A stretch of 64,000 nt of DNA from Rickettsia endosymbiont of Cardiosporidium cionae (GCF_015476335.1 NZ_JADAQY010000002.1:153716-217715); one strand, 5' to 3'. Numbered from the stretch's first letter, positions 1-10,729 are shown. The notes: generated from the sequence alone by a model not told the origin. Translations and numbers: made by a program.

Positions 1-1100
<1,100 letters not shown>

Positions 1101-1249
1101 ATTTTGCTGGGATTTATTTAGTTTATGCGTAGTGCTAACTTTATATTGCCACATTTTTATCTCAGGTTAATTTGTATTGTAAAAATTAGTTTATGTTCTA
1201 CTCTTATTTGTGAGTTGTTAAAAATTGATATTTTTTGGCTTAAATTATT

Positions 1250-1367
1250 AGCTTGATAATAATAGCATGAGTGATACACGCGATACCATTCCGAATTCGA
1301 ATGTGAAACCTCATAGCGCCGATGGTACTATGCTATAAAGTATGGGAGAGTAGGTCATTGTCAAGCT
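1250..1367 (+). rRNA. rrf: 5S ribosomal RNA
   Basis: The terminal stem is visible: GCTTGA at 1251 pairs with TCAAGC at 1361. Between them lie the conserved 5S elements CGATACCATTCCGAA..., GTGAAACCTCATAGCGCCGATGGTA and GGGAGAGTAGG. Length is about 118 bases, normal for 5S. It lies about 150 bases after the 23S end, so the two are probably co-transcribed. The 23S-5S unit is followed by protein genes, as in Rickettsiales, where 16S is usually elsewhere. The position of 16S cannot be seen here. Confidence 0.95.
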
Positions 1368-1489
1368 TATAATCTAAGTTGTTTTCTTTTCTCGTTCTAA
1401 GATAATTGTTGCTTTTGGTGATTTTTTATTGTTACCTATCTGGTAGGGAAGGTCTTTGGTGGTGTGGTTGGCGACCTGATTGTTGTAGA

Positions 1490-1564
1490 TCCTCGGTAGC
1501 TCAGTGGTAGAGCAAACGGCTGTTAACCGTTTGGTCGCTGGTTCGAACCCAGCCCGGGGAGCCA
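1490..1564 (+). tRNA. trnN: tRNA-Asn (anticodon GTT)
   Basis: A full cloverleaf can be drawn. The acceptor stem is TCCTCGG paired with CCGGGGA (one T-G pair). The D-arm contains TAGCTCAGTGGTAGAGCA. The anticodon stem AACGG/CCGTT encloses the loop CTGTTAA, so the anticodon is GTT. The T-arm contains GGTTCGAACCC. Discriminator G and the CCA tail are encoded at 1561-1564, and a T-run follows immediately. The antisense reading frame across it is the familiar false protein that arises from translating tRNA genes. Confidence 0.97.
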
Positions 1565-1600
1565 TTTTTCTGTTATAGCAATTTTGTTGATATCTAAAAG

Positions 1601-2644
1601 TTAAAAATGAGATTTTAATTTTTCCCAATATTTTTCATATAGTAGAATATCATCTCCTATATCTCCTTGGAATTCTGCTATGTTGTGTATTTTATCTTCA
1701 GGATAAATGATATGATTTGTTTGTATCTTTTTATCTAGTAGCAGAAATGCTGTTTTATTAGGACTAGAAAAACCTAAAGATTCACAGATATATTTGGCTA
1801 TTTCTGGTTTATGTATAAAATCTATAAATTGATAGGCTTCATCAATATGTGCTGCATTTATTGGTATGGCTAAGTTATCTACCCAGAATAATGCTGAGTC
1901 CTTCGGATATATATATTTAATATTTGGATTAAATTTAGATGCAATATAAGCATCTCCATTATTGACTATGCCTATTTTGATTTCTTCATTAATGAATAAT
2001 GATTTTACAGAAGATGAATCAAATACTCTAATATTTGGCAATAGTTTCACTAATTCATTATATACTTGATCAATATTATTTTTGTTAATCTTGCTTTTGT
2101 TATTCCCTAGTTTTAGAGAAATTATGTGTAATATTTCTATCATGTCATCAACTAATAATAATTGATTTTTATATTGTGGTTCAAATAAATTTTCCCAATT
2201 GTCTACCTTAGTTTTTATGTATTTAGAGTTGTAGCATATAGAGGTACTACCCCAAAGATATGGGACACTATATAAGTTATTTGGATCAAAAGCTTTGTTT
2301 AATAATCTTTGATCTAGATGTTTTATGTTACTAATTTTATTGTAATTTATTTTCAATAATAAATTATCTTTTCGCATTTTATTTATCATATAACCAGAAG
2401 GAATGATAATATCGTAACCATTGTTGCTATTGTTTAGATCATTTGCTAATAATTTAACTTTTGTATATAAGGAATCATTGTCTTCATAGGTTGATATATT
2501 TACTTTTATCCCTGTTTCCTCTGTAAACTGTTTTATGATTCTGTTTGGGATATATTCAGACCAAATAAATAAATTTAATTCTTTTGCGTAGGATATTTCA
2601 CTAAGATATAGCGAGATCAGGAATAAAATAATAACAATTCTCAT
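1601..2644 (-). CDS. potD: Polyamine-binding periplasmic protein PotD
   Basis: Periplasmic solute-binding subunit of a spermidine/putrescine ABC importer, which hands polyamine to the PotBC channel. The 347-residue product starts with a signal peptide (about residues 1-20, ending SYA). The mature protein opens LNLFIWSEYIPNRI, followed by FTEETGIKV and YDIIIPSGYMI and then VPYLWGSTSICYN, the typical order of PotD/PotF-type binding proteins. It is the last gene of potABCD on the minus strand; its ATG overlaps the potC stop by 4 bases (ATGA), indicating translational coupling. An obligate intracellular bacterium would use it to take polyamines from the host. Putrescine versus spermidine specificity cannot be read from sequence alone. 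Confidence 0.9.
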   Translation of the reverse strand: MRIVIILFLISLYLSEISYAKELNLFIWSEYIPNRIIKQFTEETGIKVNISTYEDNDSLYTKVKLLANDLNNSNNGYDIIIPSGYMINKMRKDNLLLKINYNKISNIKHLDQRLLNKAFDPNNLYSVPYLWGSTSICYNSKYIKTKVDNWENLFEPQYKNQLLLVDDMIEILHIISLKLGNNKSKINKNNIDQVYNELVKLLPNIRVFDSSSVKSLFINEEIKIGIVNNGDAYIASKFNPNIKYIYPKDSALFWVDNLAIPINAAHIDEAYQFIDFIHKPEIAKYICESLGFSSPNKTAFLLLDKKIQTNHIIYPEDKIHNIAEFQGDIGDDILLYEKYWEKLKSHF

Positions 2645-3411
2645 AATTTTTTTCTAAAATTGCAATATGAAATGCATACCGATATAAGAGTGATAACAAA
2701 CATAATACTAGATAATGCACTTGCTTCCGGATTAATGCCTAACCTCATCATTGAAAATAGATTCAGTTGCAATAATTCAATCCCTGGCCCTGATACAAAA
2801 AAACTTACTATAACATCGTCTAGCGAAATGGTAAACGCGAAAAACCAACTAAATATTATTGTAGGCTTTAAATTTGGTAGGATAATTAGCCTAAAAATTT
2901 GCCATTCATTCGCTCCTAGATCCTGTGCAGACCTTAACATTGATTTATTTAAATTTTCTATTTCGGATAATAATATTACTAATATAAAAGCTATACTAAA
3001 AATGATATGTGATAGTAAGACGGTTGTGAATCCTAAGTTGATATGCAATATTTTAAATAAAGCAAGTAGGCTTATCCCTAATGTGATATCAGGCGATACT
3101 ATCAGAACATAGATTATAGATAAAACAAAATTTTTACCACTAAATTGATATTTATTTAATCCTAAAGCAAATATGATTGCTATCAATACCGATAAAGATG
3201 CTGAGATTATTGCTACGAGTATAGTATTTTGAGCACTAGATAATAGTGCATTGTTATCTAAAAGCTTTATATACCAGGATATAGTTTTTTTATCAAATAT
3301 TCCTTCACTATATTGTGATTCATTGAATGAATATATTATAAGTAATACAACTGGTAAATAAAATAATATATAGATAAATGCTATATATATCTTGATTAAA
3401 ATTTTTAGCAT
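2641..3411 (-). CDS. potC: Polyamine ABC transporter permease PotC
   Basis: Inner-membrane permease of 256 residues with about six hydrophobic helices. The cytoplasmic EAA loop that docks onto the ATPase is visible as SAQDLGANEWQIFRLIILPNLKP (read in two parts: SAQDLGANEW, then RLIILPNLKP) at about residues 160-183. With PotB it forms the polyamine channel. The N-terminal region LPVVLLIIYSFNES followed by FDKKTISWYIKL is typical of PotC/PotI. The start is an ATG, 41 bases after the potB stop, and its stop overlaps the potD start. Length and motif are normal for the family. Confidence 0.9.
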   Translation of the reverse strand: MLKILIKIYIAFIYILFYLPVVLLIIYSFNESQYSEGIFDKKTISWYIKLLDNNALLSSAQNTILVAIISASLSVLIAIIFALGLNKYQFSGKNFVLSIIYVLIVSPDITLGISLLALFKILHINLGFTTVLLSHIIFSIAFILVILLSEIENLNKSMLRSAQDLGANEWQIFRLIILPNLKPTIIFSWFFAFTISLDDVIVSFFVSGPGIELLQLNLFSMMRLGINPEASALSSIMFVITLISVCISYCNFRKKL

Positions 3412-3452
3412 AATACATAAGTATTTTTTAATACTATTAGACAGAGGTTATA

Positions 3453-4328
3453 TTACGATTTTTTATAGAATCTTGAATATATATAACTAGTTATTATAAT
3501 AGTGAAATTGATTATATTGATTATAGATGCTCCGAATGTCCAGTCATAAGAGATCAGAAATTTATTTTTAATTAAGTTTCCTAATAAAATATCTTTGTTT
3601 CCTCCAAGCATTTCTGGAATGAAAAACATACTTATGCTAGATAGAAATACTAAAATTGACCCTGTTATGATCCCCGGTTTACTTAATGGTGTAATGATAA
3701 AATAAAATAGATCTATCTTAGTTGCTCCTAAATCTTTTGCTGCATCTAAATAATTTTTTTGTAACTTTTCAAAAATGATATATAGAGGCATAATCATTAG
3801 TGGTAACAGAGAATATACTAGCCCTATAATCATTGCGTTCCAGCTATATAATAACATTATAGGATGTTGAATTATTCCGACTTTAATTAATAATTGATTA
3901 ATTAATCCATTGATTTTCAATATGCTCATAATAGAATAACTTCTTAGCAATGGGCTTGTCCAAAAGGGTATGATTATTAATATGAATAATATGTCTTTGA
4001 GTGATTTATTTTTTATATTTTGCGATATATAAAATGCAAAAGGGTAAGAAATTATTAGGCATATTACAGTGACAGTTAGTGAAATGATAAAAGTTTTGCT
4101 GAATATCACAAAATATACTGAAGAAAATAATTTTAGATAATTATTTATTGTGAAATTTGTTGTAAATATTGAGTATTCGTCTCTTTCAAAAAAACTTATT
4201 AATAATAGAGTAAGATTAGGGAAAATAAACGATATAGATAACCAAATAATAACTAATATAAAAAATACTATTTGACTTAATTTTTTCGTATTACATAACT
4301 CTTTATAGATTTTTGTTAAAATATTCAT
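3453..4328 (-). CDS. potB: Polyamine ABC transporter permease PotB
   Basis: Second permease subunit of the polyamine importer, with about six membrane helices. The EAA loop reads DAAKDLGATKIDLFYF followed by ITPLSKPGI near residue 200. The ATG at 4328 (protein beginning MNILTKIYKEL, 291 residues) is preferred over an in-frame TTG nine bases upstream at 4337, because a nearer ATG exists and the extra residues have no counterpart. It lies between potA and potC in one minus-strand operon. The motifs FFIPEMLGG and FWTSPLLRSY match PotB/PotH-type permeases. Confidence 0.89.
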   Translation of the reverse strand: MNILTKIYKELCNTKKLSQIVFFILVIIWLSISFIFPNLTLLLISFFERDEYSIFTTNFTINNYLKLFSSVYFVIFSKTFIISLTVTVICLIISYPFAFYISQNIKNKSLKDILFILIIIPFWTSPLLRSYSIMSILKINGLINQLLIKVGIIQHPIMLLYSWNAMIIGLVYSLLPLMIMPLYIIFEKLQKNYLDAAKDLGATKIDLFYFIITPLSKPGIITGSILVFLSSISMFFIPEMLGGNKDILLGNLIKNKFLISYDWTFGASIINIINFTIIITSYIYSRFYKKS

Positions 4329-4386
4329 AAATACCAAATGCTTCTAGACTAAGACTTAGTACTTAGGATATAACTAAAACTTTAAT

Positions 4387-5535
4387 TTATCTAATAATTA
4401 CCTCATGTGTTTTATCCCAAGTAACTAGAACTTTTTTACCAATTTTTAGGTCAGGGCATTCTAACATAGATCTTTGTGATATGGTAGCGGTAATTTTTTT
4501 TTTATTTGGAAGTGATAAAATATAGTCAAATAATGCTCCTCTATATCTTATATCGATTATGGTAGCTATCATTTTCTGAGTAAGACTTACTGTAGTTTGT
4601 TCAGTATAATCTTTTATTTCTAATAACTGAAGATTTTCTGGTCTGATACATAATTTAATTTTTTGATTAATCGATATCTCTCTCGCATGATTTTCTGCAT
4701 TCCAATACAGGATATACAGATATTCATTTTCTAATATTAGTTCACAATTGCTTTCATTTATAGAAGTAATAACTGAATCAAAGCAATTAATCTCTCCTAT
4801 AAAATTTGCTACAAACATATTTGAAGGTCTTTCATATATACTTCTGGGATCTGCTATTTGTTTTATTATCCCATTTTCATTTATTACTACTATAATATCT
4901 GATATTGATAGTGCTTCCTCTTGATCATGGGTAACATGTATGAATGTTATCCCGAGCTCTTTTTGCATTTGTTTTAAGTCTTTTTGCATTTGTTTTCTTA
5001 ACGTTTCATCCAATGCACTTAGGGGTTCATCTAGTAGCAATATTGCTGGTTTATTTATAATAGCTCTTGCTACTGCCACCCTTTGTTTTTCTCCTCCTGA
5101 AAGTTGATCAGGCATTTTATTTACATATTTTTGCATTCGGACCAATTGTAAGACTTCATCCACTTTATGTTTGATTATATTATCAGGAATTTTTTTTATT
5201 TTTAGACCAAATGCAACATTTGCATATATATTCATGTGTGGGAATAGGCTGTAATTTTGAAATACAGTGTTAACTGGCCTTGCATTTGGAGGCAATTTAG
5301 TAATATTTTGACCATTCATGACTATTTCTCCCTGGTCTACACACTCTAACCCTGCTATAAGTTTTAGTATGGTAGATTTGCCAGATCCAGATGGGCCTAA
5401 TATTGTGATAAACCCATCCTGATTTACTGTAAAGCTGAAATTATTTAATATTAAATCATTTCTATAGCTTTTATAAATATTTTTTAGTTCTATTAATGGA
5501 AATTTTTTATTTTGCAATTCTATTAACTGATTCAA
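4387..5535 (-). CDS. potA: Polyamine ABC transporter ATPase PotA
   Basis: ATP-hydrolysing subunit of the polyamine importer, cytoplasmic face of the inner membrane. The 382-residue product has Walker A GPSGSGKST (residues 47-55), the Q-loop in VFQNYSLFPH, signature LSGGEKQR (145-152), Walker B ILLLDEP (165-171) and switch histidine in VTHDQEEAL. The C-terminal 130 residues are the TOBE-like regulatory domain found in PotA-type ATPases. No ATG lies before the conserved N-terminus, so translation probably begins at a TTG (5535 or a TTG slightly downstream). It is first in the potABCD operon, with 58 bases to potB. Confidence 0.9.
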   Translation of the reverse strand: MNQLIELQNKKFPLIELKNIYKSYRNDLILNNFSFTVNQDGFITILGPSGSGKSTILKLIAGLECVDQGEIVMNGQNITKLPPNARPVNTVFQNYSLFPHMNIYANVAFGLKIKKIPDNIIKHKVDEVLQLVRMQKYVNKMPDQLSGGEKQRVAVARAIINKPAILLLDEPLSALDETLRKQMQKDLKQMQKELGITFIHVTHDQEEALSISDIIVVINENGIIKQIADPRSIYERPSNMFVANFIGEINCFDSVITSINESNCELILENEYLYILYWNAENHAREISINQKIKLCIRPENLQLLEIKDYTEQTTVSLTQKMIATIIDIRYRGALFDYILSLPNKKKITATISQRSMLECPDLKIGKKVLVTWDKTHEVIIR

Positions 5536-6227
5536 AAAATTGTTTAATCAGTGCAGTATCAGTATCAAAGATTAAAATACATTAAAATTAATCTACTAAA
5601 GTTTAGCTAGTATTATATCTAAACTACATTTTGTTACTGTATTGATACAATAATGTCACTACTGTGATTCCTACTATTCTACGCTAGATTATACAGTGTT
5701 TAATATCAAATACAATAGATGTAATCTTATCTTTAGTTTATATTAATTAGTGTATTATGGTAAAAAATATAGTAAAAAACAGAAATTTATCAAAACATAT
5801 GTGAGATGCTTTGGCATAGTTTTATCAAAAAATTATCGTATAAAGTTAACAATGTAGGTAAAAGATTATAAAATTAGGTCAATTTTTTGTGAATTCTAAG
5901 ATAGGGTCTGTATGCAGGAAATTAATAATGAATTAAAATTGAACAAAAAATGGAGTTGCAATAGATGTAAATCTGTACATGGTGAGATACAGATACTATT
6001 ATAAATATAAAAAATTGTATGATTATCAAGTTGCAAAGAAAGGATGGCTGTCCTTCTCAGATAACTGAATCTGTGTAAGGCTCTTAAAAAAATGATGGTA
6101 GTTAGCTGTTAAAGATGTTAAGAGCTTCGCCACTTCAGTGCAAAGAGCATTTAGTAATATATATACAATGTTTGATATTAATGTTACTATGTTAAATATT
6201 TAGTAATAATTAACATAGTAAATAGTT
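5536..6227. other. Long intergenic region between potA and divK
   Basis: The region has no convincing gene and should contain the divergent promoters of potABCD and divK-pleD. From 5536 to about 5900 I see only AT-rich DNA. Between 6040 and 6125 there are three back-to-back potential hairpins: AAGGA/TCCTT (6040-6055), CAGAT/ATCTG (6058-6073) and GCTCTTAA/TTAAGAGC (6080-6125). This suggests a structured transcript or leader. A 30-codon reading frame at 5911-6003 (MQEINNELKL..., with CNRC) has an AGGG-like ribosome site, but I cannot support it as a gene. Confidence 0.5.
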
Positions 6228-6590
6228 ATGCAGAAAGTGTTGGTAGTAGAGGATGATAAACTGAATTATAAATTATTTTATGATCTTTTAGCAATTAAGC
6301 ATTGTGCAGTAATATTATCTCAAGATGGATATGAGATAGTCGATTTTGTTAAGAAAGAAAAACCTAGTTTAATATTGATGGATATACAACTTAAAGTAGT
6401 TTCTGGTATTACATTAATTAAGTCATTAAAATCAGATATTATTACACAAAACATACCAATTGTTGCAGTTAGTGCTTCTGGTATACAACAAGACAAAGAG
6501 TTGGTTATGAAAACTGGGTGTGAAATATATTTAGCAAAACCGTTTGACATTAGTGATTTTTATAATATCATTAATATGTTCATTAGATAG
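6228..6590 (+). CDS. divK: Single-domain response regulator DivK
   Basis: A stand-alone receiver domain of 120 residues. The acidic pocket is E8-D9-D10, the phospho-acceptor is D52 (in LILMDIQL), the conserved Ser/Thr is S82 (AVSAS), and the lysine is K104 (AKPFDI). There is no output domain, as in Caulobacter DivK, which passes cell-cycle phosphorylation signals between PleC/DivJ-type kinases and downstream regulators. The next gene, 17 bases downstream, is pleD, and divK-pleD is a conserved alphaproteobacterial operon; this context supports DivK over a generic CheY-like protein. No kinase gene is visible in the window. Confidence 0.9.
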   Translation: MQKVLVVEDDKLNYKLFYDLLAIKHCAVILSQDGYEIVDFVKKEKPSLILMDIQLKVVSGITLIKSLKSDIITQNIPIVAVSASGIQQDKELVMKTGCEIYLAKPFDISDFYNIINMFIR

Positions 6591-6607
6591 ACAAAATCAA
6601 TAAATAT

Positions 6608-7969
6608 ATGACAGCAACTATACTGGTTGTAGATGATTCAGCTATCAATTTAAAGTTGATAGAAGATAAGTTGTTGAGCGAGTATTATATAGTTCTAAAA
6701 TCTAGTAGCCCCTTAGAAGCGCTAGAATTAATTGACACTTATAGTATAGATGTTATTCTTTTAGATATTATGATGCCTGAGTTGAATGGGTTTGAATTTT
6801 GTTTAAGGGTTAGATCTGCACCTCAAACTTCTCATATTCCAATCATAATGGTCACTGCGTTATATAATATTCAGGATAGGGTTAGAGGTTTGGAGGTGGG
6901 AGCAGATGAGTTCCTTACTAAGCCTGTGAACGATCTGGCTTTATTTACTAGAGTTAAATCTCTTGTCCGTATTAAAATGATTATTGATGAATTAAAGATA
7001 CGTAGTAGTACAAGGAGAGCTCTTGGAATAGGTAGTAAGCAGTTGTTGGACTTAAAGCACGAGTATAGTGATAGTACAATATTGGTTATAGATGATGATT
7101 TGGTACAGATTAAGTATATTACTAAAAGTCTTGAACATGTATATGATGCAATTAGTATTTTAAATAAAATTAGTAATTTAGATTATATAAATGATATTCC
7201 GGATCTAATTATTGTAAGTTGTCAGATCGATTTTATAGATCCTCTTAGATTGGTTGGTATCATACGATCTAAGGAAAAGTTTAAAAATTCTGTTTTGATG
7301 ATGCTAGGAGAAGATGCTTCTATGCATATTATTATGAAAGCTATGGAATTGGGGATAAATGACTATTTTATTTATCCTGTAGATGCAAGTGAACTACAAG
7401 CAAGAATTAGAACTCAATTACGGCGTAAATTTTATCAAGATCAGTTAAAACAAGAAATTAATGAATCTTTTAATTTATCAACTAAAGATGGGTTAACAGG
7501 AGTATTTAATCGTAGATATTTTGATAGCTATATAAGCTCTTTAATTCAGGATTGTAAACAATTAAGGGCGAATCTTTCTATTATAATGATAGATATTGAC
7601 GATTTTAAAGAGGTTAATGACAAATATGGTCATCAATCAGGTGATGCTATACTACAGCAGCTAATATCTAATATCGCTGATAATATCAGGGTTACAGATC
7701 TATTAGCACGTTATGGCGGTGAAGAATTTATTATCGTTTTAGATCAAACCTTGTTAGATGAGGCAGTGAAAGTAGCAGATAACATTAGAAATATTATAAG
7801 CAATACAAAATTCATACTACCTAAAGATAATATTGAAATTAGTAAAACTATTTCTATAGGTATAGCTCAATATAGGCATCAGGAGTCGTTGATATCTTTT
7901 ATAGATAGGGCAGATTCTGCATTGTACCAAGCCAAGTTTTTAGGGAAAAATAGATTGATTGTTAATTGA
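6608..7969 (+). CDS. pleD: PleD-type diguanylate cyclase (REC-REC-GGDEF)
   Basis: Makes cyclic di-GMP from two GTP when its receiver is phosphorylated. The 453-residue product has receiver 1 at about 3-120 (D9-D10, phospho-acceptor D53 in LLDIMMPE, K105 in TKPVN). Receiver 2 (about 156-275) is degenerate: the acceptor aspartate is replaced (IVSCQID near 203-208) and the KP motif is YP. The cyclase domain (about 290-453) has the active site RYGGEEF (GGEEF 370-374) and an intact inhibitory site RVTD (361-364), five residues before it as in Caulobacter PleD. The enzyme is therefore predicted active, feedback-inhibited by its product and dimerised through receiver 2. It is co-transcribed with divK. 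Confidence 0.93.
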   Translation: MTATILVVDDSAINLKLIEDKLLSEYYIVLKSSSPLEALELIDTYSIDVILLDIMMPELNGFEFCLRVRSAPQTSHIPIIMVTALYNIQDRVRGLEVGADEFLTKPVNDLALFTRVKSLVRIKMIIDELKIRSSTRRALGIGSKQLLDLKHEYSDSTILVIDDDLVQIKYITKSLEHVYDAISILNKISNLDYINDIPDLIIVSCQIDFIDPLRLVGIIRSKEKFKNSVLMMLGEDASMHIIMKAMELGINDYFIYPVDASELQARIRTQLRRKFYQDQLKQEINESFNLSTKDGLTGVFNRRYFDSYISSLIQDCKQLRANLSIIMIDIDDFKEVNDKYGHQSGDAILQQLISNIADNIRVTDLLARYGGEEFIIVLDQTLLDEAVKVADNIRNIISNTKFILPKDNIEISKTISIGIAQYRHQESLISFIDRADSALYQAKFLGKNRLIVN

Positions 7970-8123
7970 GTAGCTAGTTCATATAAATTGCTATATAATT
8001 AAATCGGGCATGGGCTGTGTACCTTATGTCTTTGTTGTATAGAAGCTAGGTTAGCGGTGGGTGCATGTGTGTAGTTTAAGGTGTGAAACTAGTGAAATAA
8101 ACTCACATGGATTGGATTAGATT

Positions 8124-10199
8124 ATGAATGTTGACAGCTTGGATTTTGATAAAATTGATAAAATAGAAGCAAAAAAAGCTATAGATTATTTATCTAAAGA
8201 AATTAATAGACATAATATATTATATTATCAGCATGATAGCCCTGTCATTACTGATGCTGAATATGATAGATTATTTCAGTATCTTGAAATTTTAGAACTA
8301 AAATTTCCCCAATATATCAGTAATGATAGCCCTACACGTAAAGTGGGTAGTGCTGTTTCTAAAAATTACAGAAAATATCATTATCGCTATCCTATGCTAT
8401 CACTTAGCAATAGCTTTTCTGTGAAATCTACAATGGATTTTATATCTAGAATACGTAAATTTCTCAATTATCAGGATAGTGAACCATTTATAGATATTTA
8501 TTGTGAGCCTAAGATTGATGGATTATCTTTTGCTGCAATTTATAAAAATGGGAAACTGGTTCTAGGGGCAACTAGGGGTGATGGATACATTGGTGAAAAT
8601 ATTACTGATAATATTAAAACAATAAGATTACTTCCGCACGAAATTGACCCGTATATTGACAATCTAGAGGTTAGAGGGGAAATATATATAGATGAAAAAG
8701 ATTTCATAAAAATTAATGAGTTGCAGGCTACATCTGGTAGCGTTAAATTTGCTAATATCAGGAATTTTGCAGCAGGGTCTGTAAGACATCTGGATAGTAA
8801 TGTTACAGCTAAAAGGCCATTAAAATATTTTGTTTATGCTATAGGAGATCCTTATTCTAAGCTTGTAAGTAACCAAGAAGATTTATTAAAACTTCTACGC
8901 AAATTAGGGTTTCAGGTTAATAATATCGGAAAACTTGCAAAGTCTGAACAAGATTTACTAGATTTTTATCATTATATGGATTCAATAAGAAAAAAATTGG
9001 ATTACCATATTGATGGTATCGTATGCAAGGTCAATGATTTTTCATTACAAAATAGGTTGGGTTATGTATCACGAAGCCCCAGATTTGCTATTGCTTATAA
9101 ATTTCCTGAAAAAATTATGGAAACTAGAATTATAGATATTATATCCCAGGTGGGGCGCACCGGTGCCGTTACGCCACTCGCATTGATGGAACCTATCACT
9201 ATAGATGGTAGTAAAATTACTAAAGCTACACTACATAATTATCAAGAAATTATTAAAAAAGATATTAGAATAGGCGATTACGTCATGCTTAAAAAAGCAG
9301 GGGAAATAATACCTAAAATAATTTCTGTAAATATTCAAAAACGAGAAAAAAATTTATTGCCTTATCTTATACCCGCTGCTTGCCCTTCTTGTGGTACAGC
9401 TATAAAGCATCATGCATCTGAAATAATATTATATTGTAGTAATTCTTTGCAATGCGATAGCCAACTTAAGCGATCTATATTACATTTCGTTAGTACTGAT
9501 GCTTTGAATATTAAGGGGTTAGGCAGTAAACAAATAGAGTTTTTATTTCAACAAAATATTATTAGATCTGTTTTAGATATATTTTTACTTAAAGATTATG
9601 TATCAAATATAATGATGTTATCAGGTTGGGGGAGTAAATCCATACATAATTTGCTAACTAATATTGAAAATGCTAAAAATGTTAGGTTAGATAAATTTAT
9701 ATATGCTTTAGGTATACGACATGTAGGAGATAATAATGCCAGATTATTAGCTCAAGAATATAAAACTGCTGTTAAATTTATAGAATCAATGAAGGCATTA
9801 AATATTGATAATAAGAATGATCTGTATTATGAGTTGAGTACAATTGAGGGTTTTGGTAATAAAATTATTCAAGCAATTCAAGATTTTTTTTCATTAGCAA
9901 ATAATATTAAAATACTGGATGAGCTTTTGCATATCTTGAATATCCAAGATATGGCAATTGCCAGTGAGTCAATTTTCTATGGAAAGAAGGTTATTTTTAC
10001 AGGTGGTTTATCTACATTATCTAGAGAAGAAGCGAAATCTAAACTATTAAAATTGGGAGCTAGGGTAGTTAGTGCTATCAGTAAAAATGTCGATATCATA
10101 GTTGTAGGAAGCAATGCTGGGAAGAAATTACAGCAAGCTAAAGAGTTGGGTATCAAAAAAATTATTGATGAATCAGAGTTATGCAAAATTATTCAATAA
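8124..10199 (+). CDS. ligA: NAD-dependent DNA ligase LigA
   Basis: Seals nicks during replication and repair using NAD+. The 691-residue protein has the family's full architecture. The Ia domain contains YYQHDSPVITDAEYD. The adenylation domain has the catalytic lysine K130 in CEPKIDG, with TRGDG and the SVRHLDS stretch. The OB fold includes VGRTGAVTP. The zinc finger starts CPSCGTAIKHH with further cysteines at CSNSLQC. HhH repeats follow (GLGSKQ, GFGNK), and a C-terminal BRCT domain covers about 612-691 (VIFTGGL). The stop codon overlaps the convergent dut gene by 7 bases. Length is normal. Confidence 0.97.
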   Translation: MNVDSLDFDKIDKIEAKKAIDYLSKEINRHNILYYQHDSPVITDAEYDRLFQYLEILELKFPQYISNDSPTRKVGSAVSKNYRKYHYRYPMLSLSNSFSVKSTMDFISRIRKFLNYQDSEPFIDIYCEPKIDGLSFAAIYKNGKLVLGATRGDGYIGENITDNIKTIRLLPHEIDPYIDNLEVRGEIYIDEKDFIKINELQATSGSVKFANIRNFAAGSVRHLDSNVTAKRPLKYFVYAIGDPYSKLVSNQEDLLKLLRKLGFQVNNIGKLAKSEQDLLDFYHYMDSIRKKLDYHIDGIVCKVNDFSLQNRLGYVSRSPRFAIAYKFPEKIMETRIIDIISQVGRTGAVTPLALMEPITIDGSKITKATLHNYQEIIKKDIRIGDYVMLKKAGEIIPKIISVNIQKREKNLLPYLIPAACPSCGTAIKHHASEIILYCSNSLQCDSQLKRSILHFVSTDALNIKGLGSKQIEFLFQQNIIRSVLDIFLLKDYVSNIMMLSGWGSKSIHNLLTNIENAKNVRLDKFIYALGIRHVGDNNARLLAQEYKTAVKFIESMKALNIDNKNDLYYELSTIEGFGNKIIQAIQDFFSLANNIKILDELLHILNIQDMAIASESIFYGKKVIFTGGLSTLSREEAKSKLLKLGARVVSAISKNVDIIVVGSNAGKKLQQAKELGIKKIIDESELCKIIQ

Positions 10200-10645
10200 T
10201 ATCCTGTTGACCCGAATCCTCCCTTTCCTCTGTTACTGTTAGACAGATTTTCTGATACTACAATATCGGCTCTATAATATTTTGTGATAACTAATTGTGC
10301 TATTTTCATACCTCTTGTTATTATAAACTTGTTATATTTATTATGGTTAATCAACAAAATTTTAATTTCACCTCTGTAGTCTGAGTCTATTGTACCTGGG
10401 GAATTTAATACAGTAATTCCATGTTTTATTGCTAATCCTGATTTTGGTCTTATTTGACCTTCAAATCCTTTTGGTATTTCAAGTATTATACCCGTATCTA
10501 TTGATTCTATTGTACCTGGTAACATAACGATATTTTTATCTATAGCTGCGTATAGATCTAACCCTGCACTACCTTCTGTTGCATATTTAGGTATCTCAAA
10601 TTCAGATGCCTTTTCTAGTATTTGAATATTCAAAATAATGGACAT
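10193..10645 (-). CDS. dut: Deoxyuridine 5'-triphosphate nucleotidohydrolase (dUTPase)
   Basis: Hydrolyses dUTP to dUMP and pyrophosphate, keeping uracil out of DNA and feeding dTMP synthesis. The 150-residue protein carries the five trimeric-dUTPase motifs: EGSAGLDLYA (motif 1), RPKSGLA (2), GTIDSDYRGEI (3), RGMKIAQLV (4) and the Gly-rich C-terminal tail RGKGGFGSTG (5). Starts at ATG 10645. It is convergent with ligA, overlapping by 7 bases, and follows pntAA on the same strand after an 84-base gap. Confidence 0.96.
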   Translation of the reverse strand: MSIILNIQILEKASEFEIPKYATEGSAGLDLYAAIDKNIVMLPGTIESIDTGIILEIPKGFEGQIRPKSGLAIKHGITVLNSPGTIDSDYRGEIKILLINHNKYNKFIITRGMKIAQLVITKYYRADIVVSENLSNSNRGKGGFGSTGYY

Positions 10646-10729
10646 TCTTAACCATTCATTAATTAATATTTATATCAGCAATTTATAATTTCATACAATA
10701 ATTCTTTAACATGTTGTATACAAAGACTT

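Noticed and set aside
1374-1628. Minus-strand open frame containing a GFEPATKRL-type peptide
   Set aside because: It is the antisense translation of the tRNA-Asn gene and its flanks, a classic false protein; it also overlaps potD.
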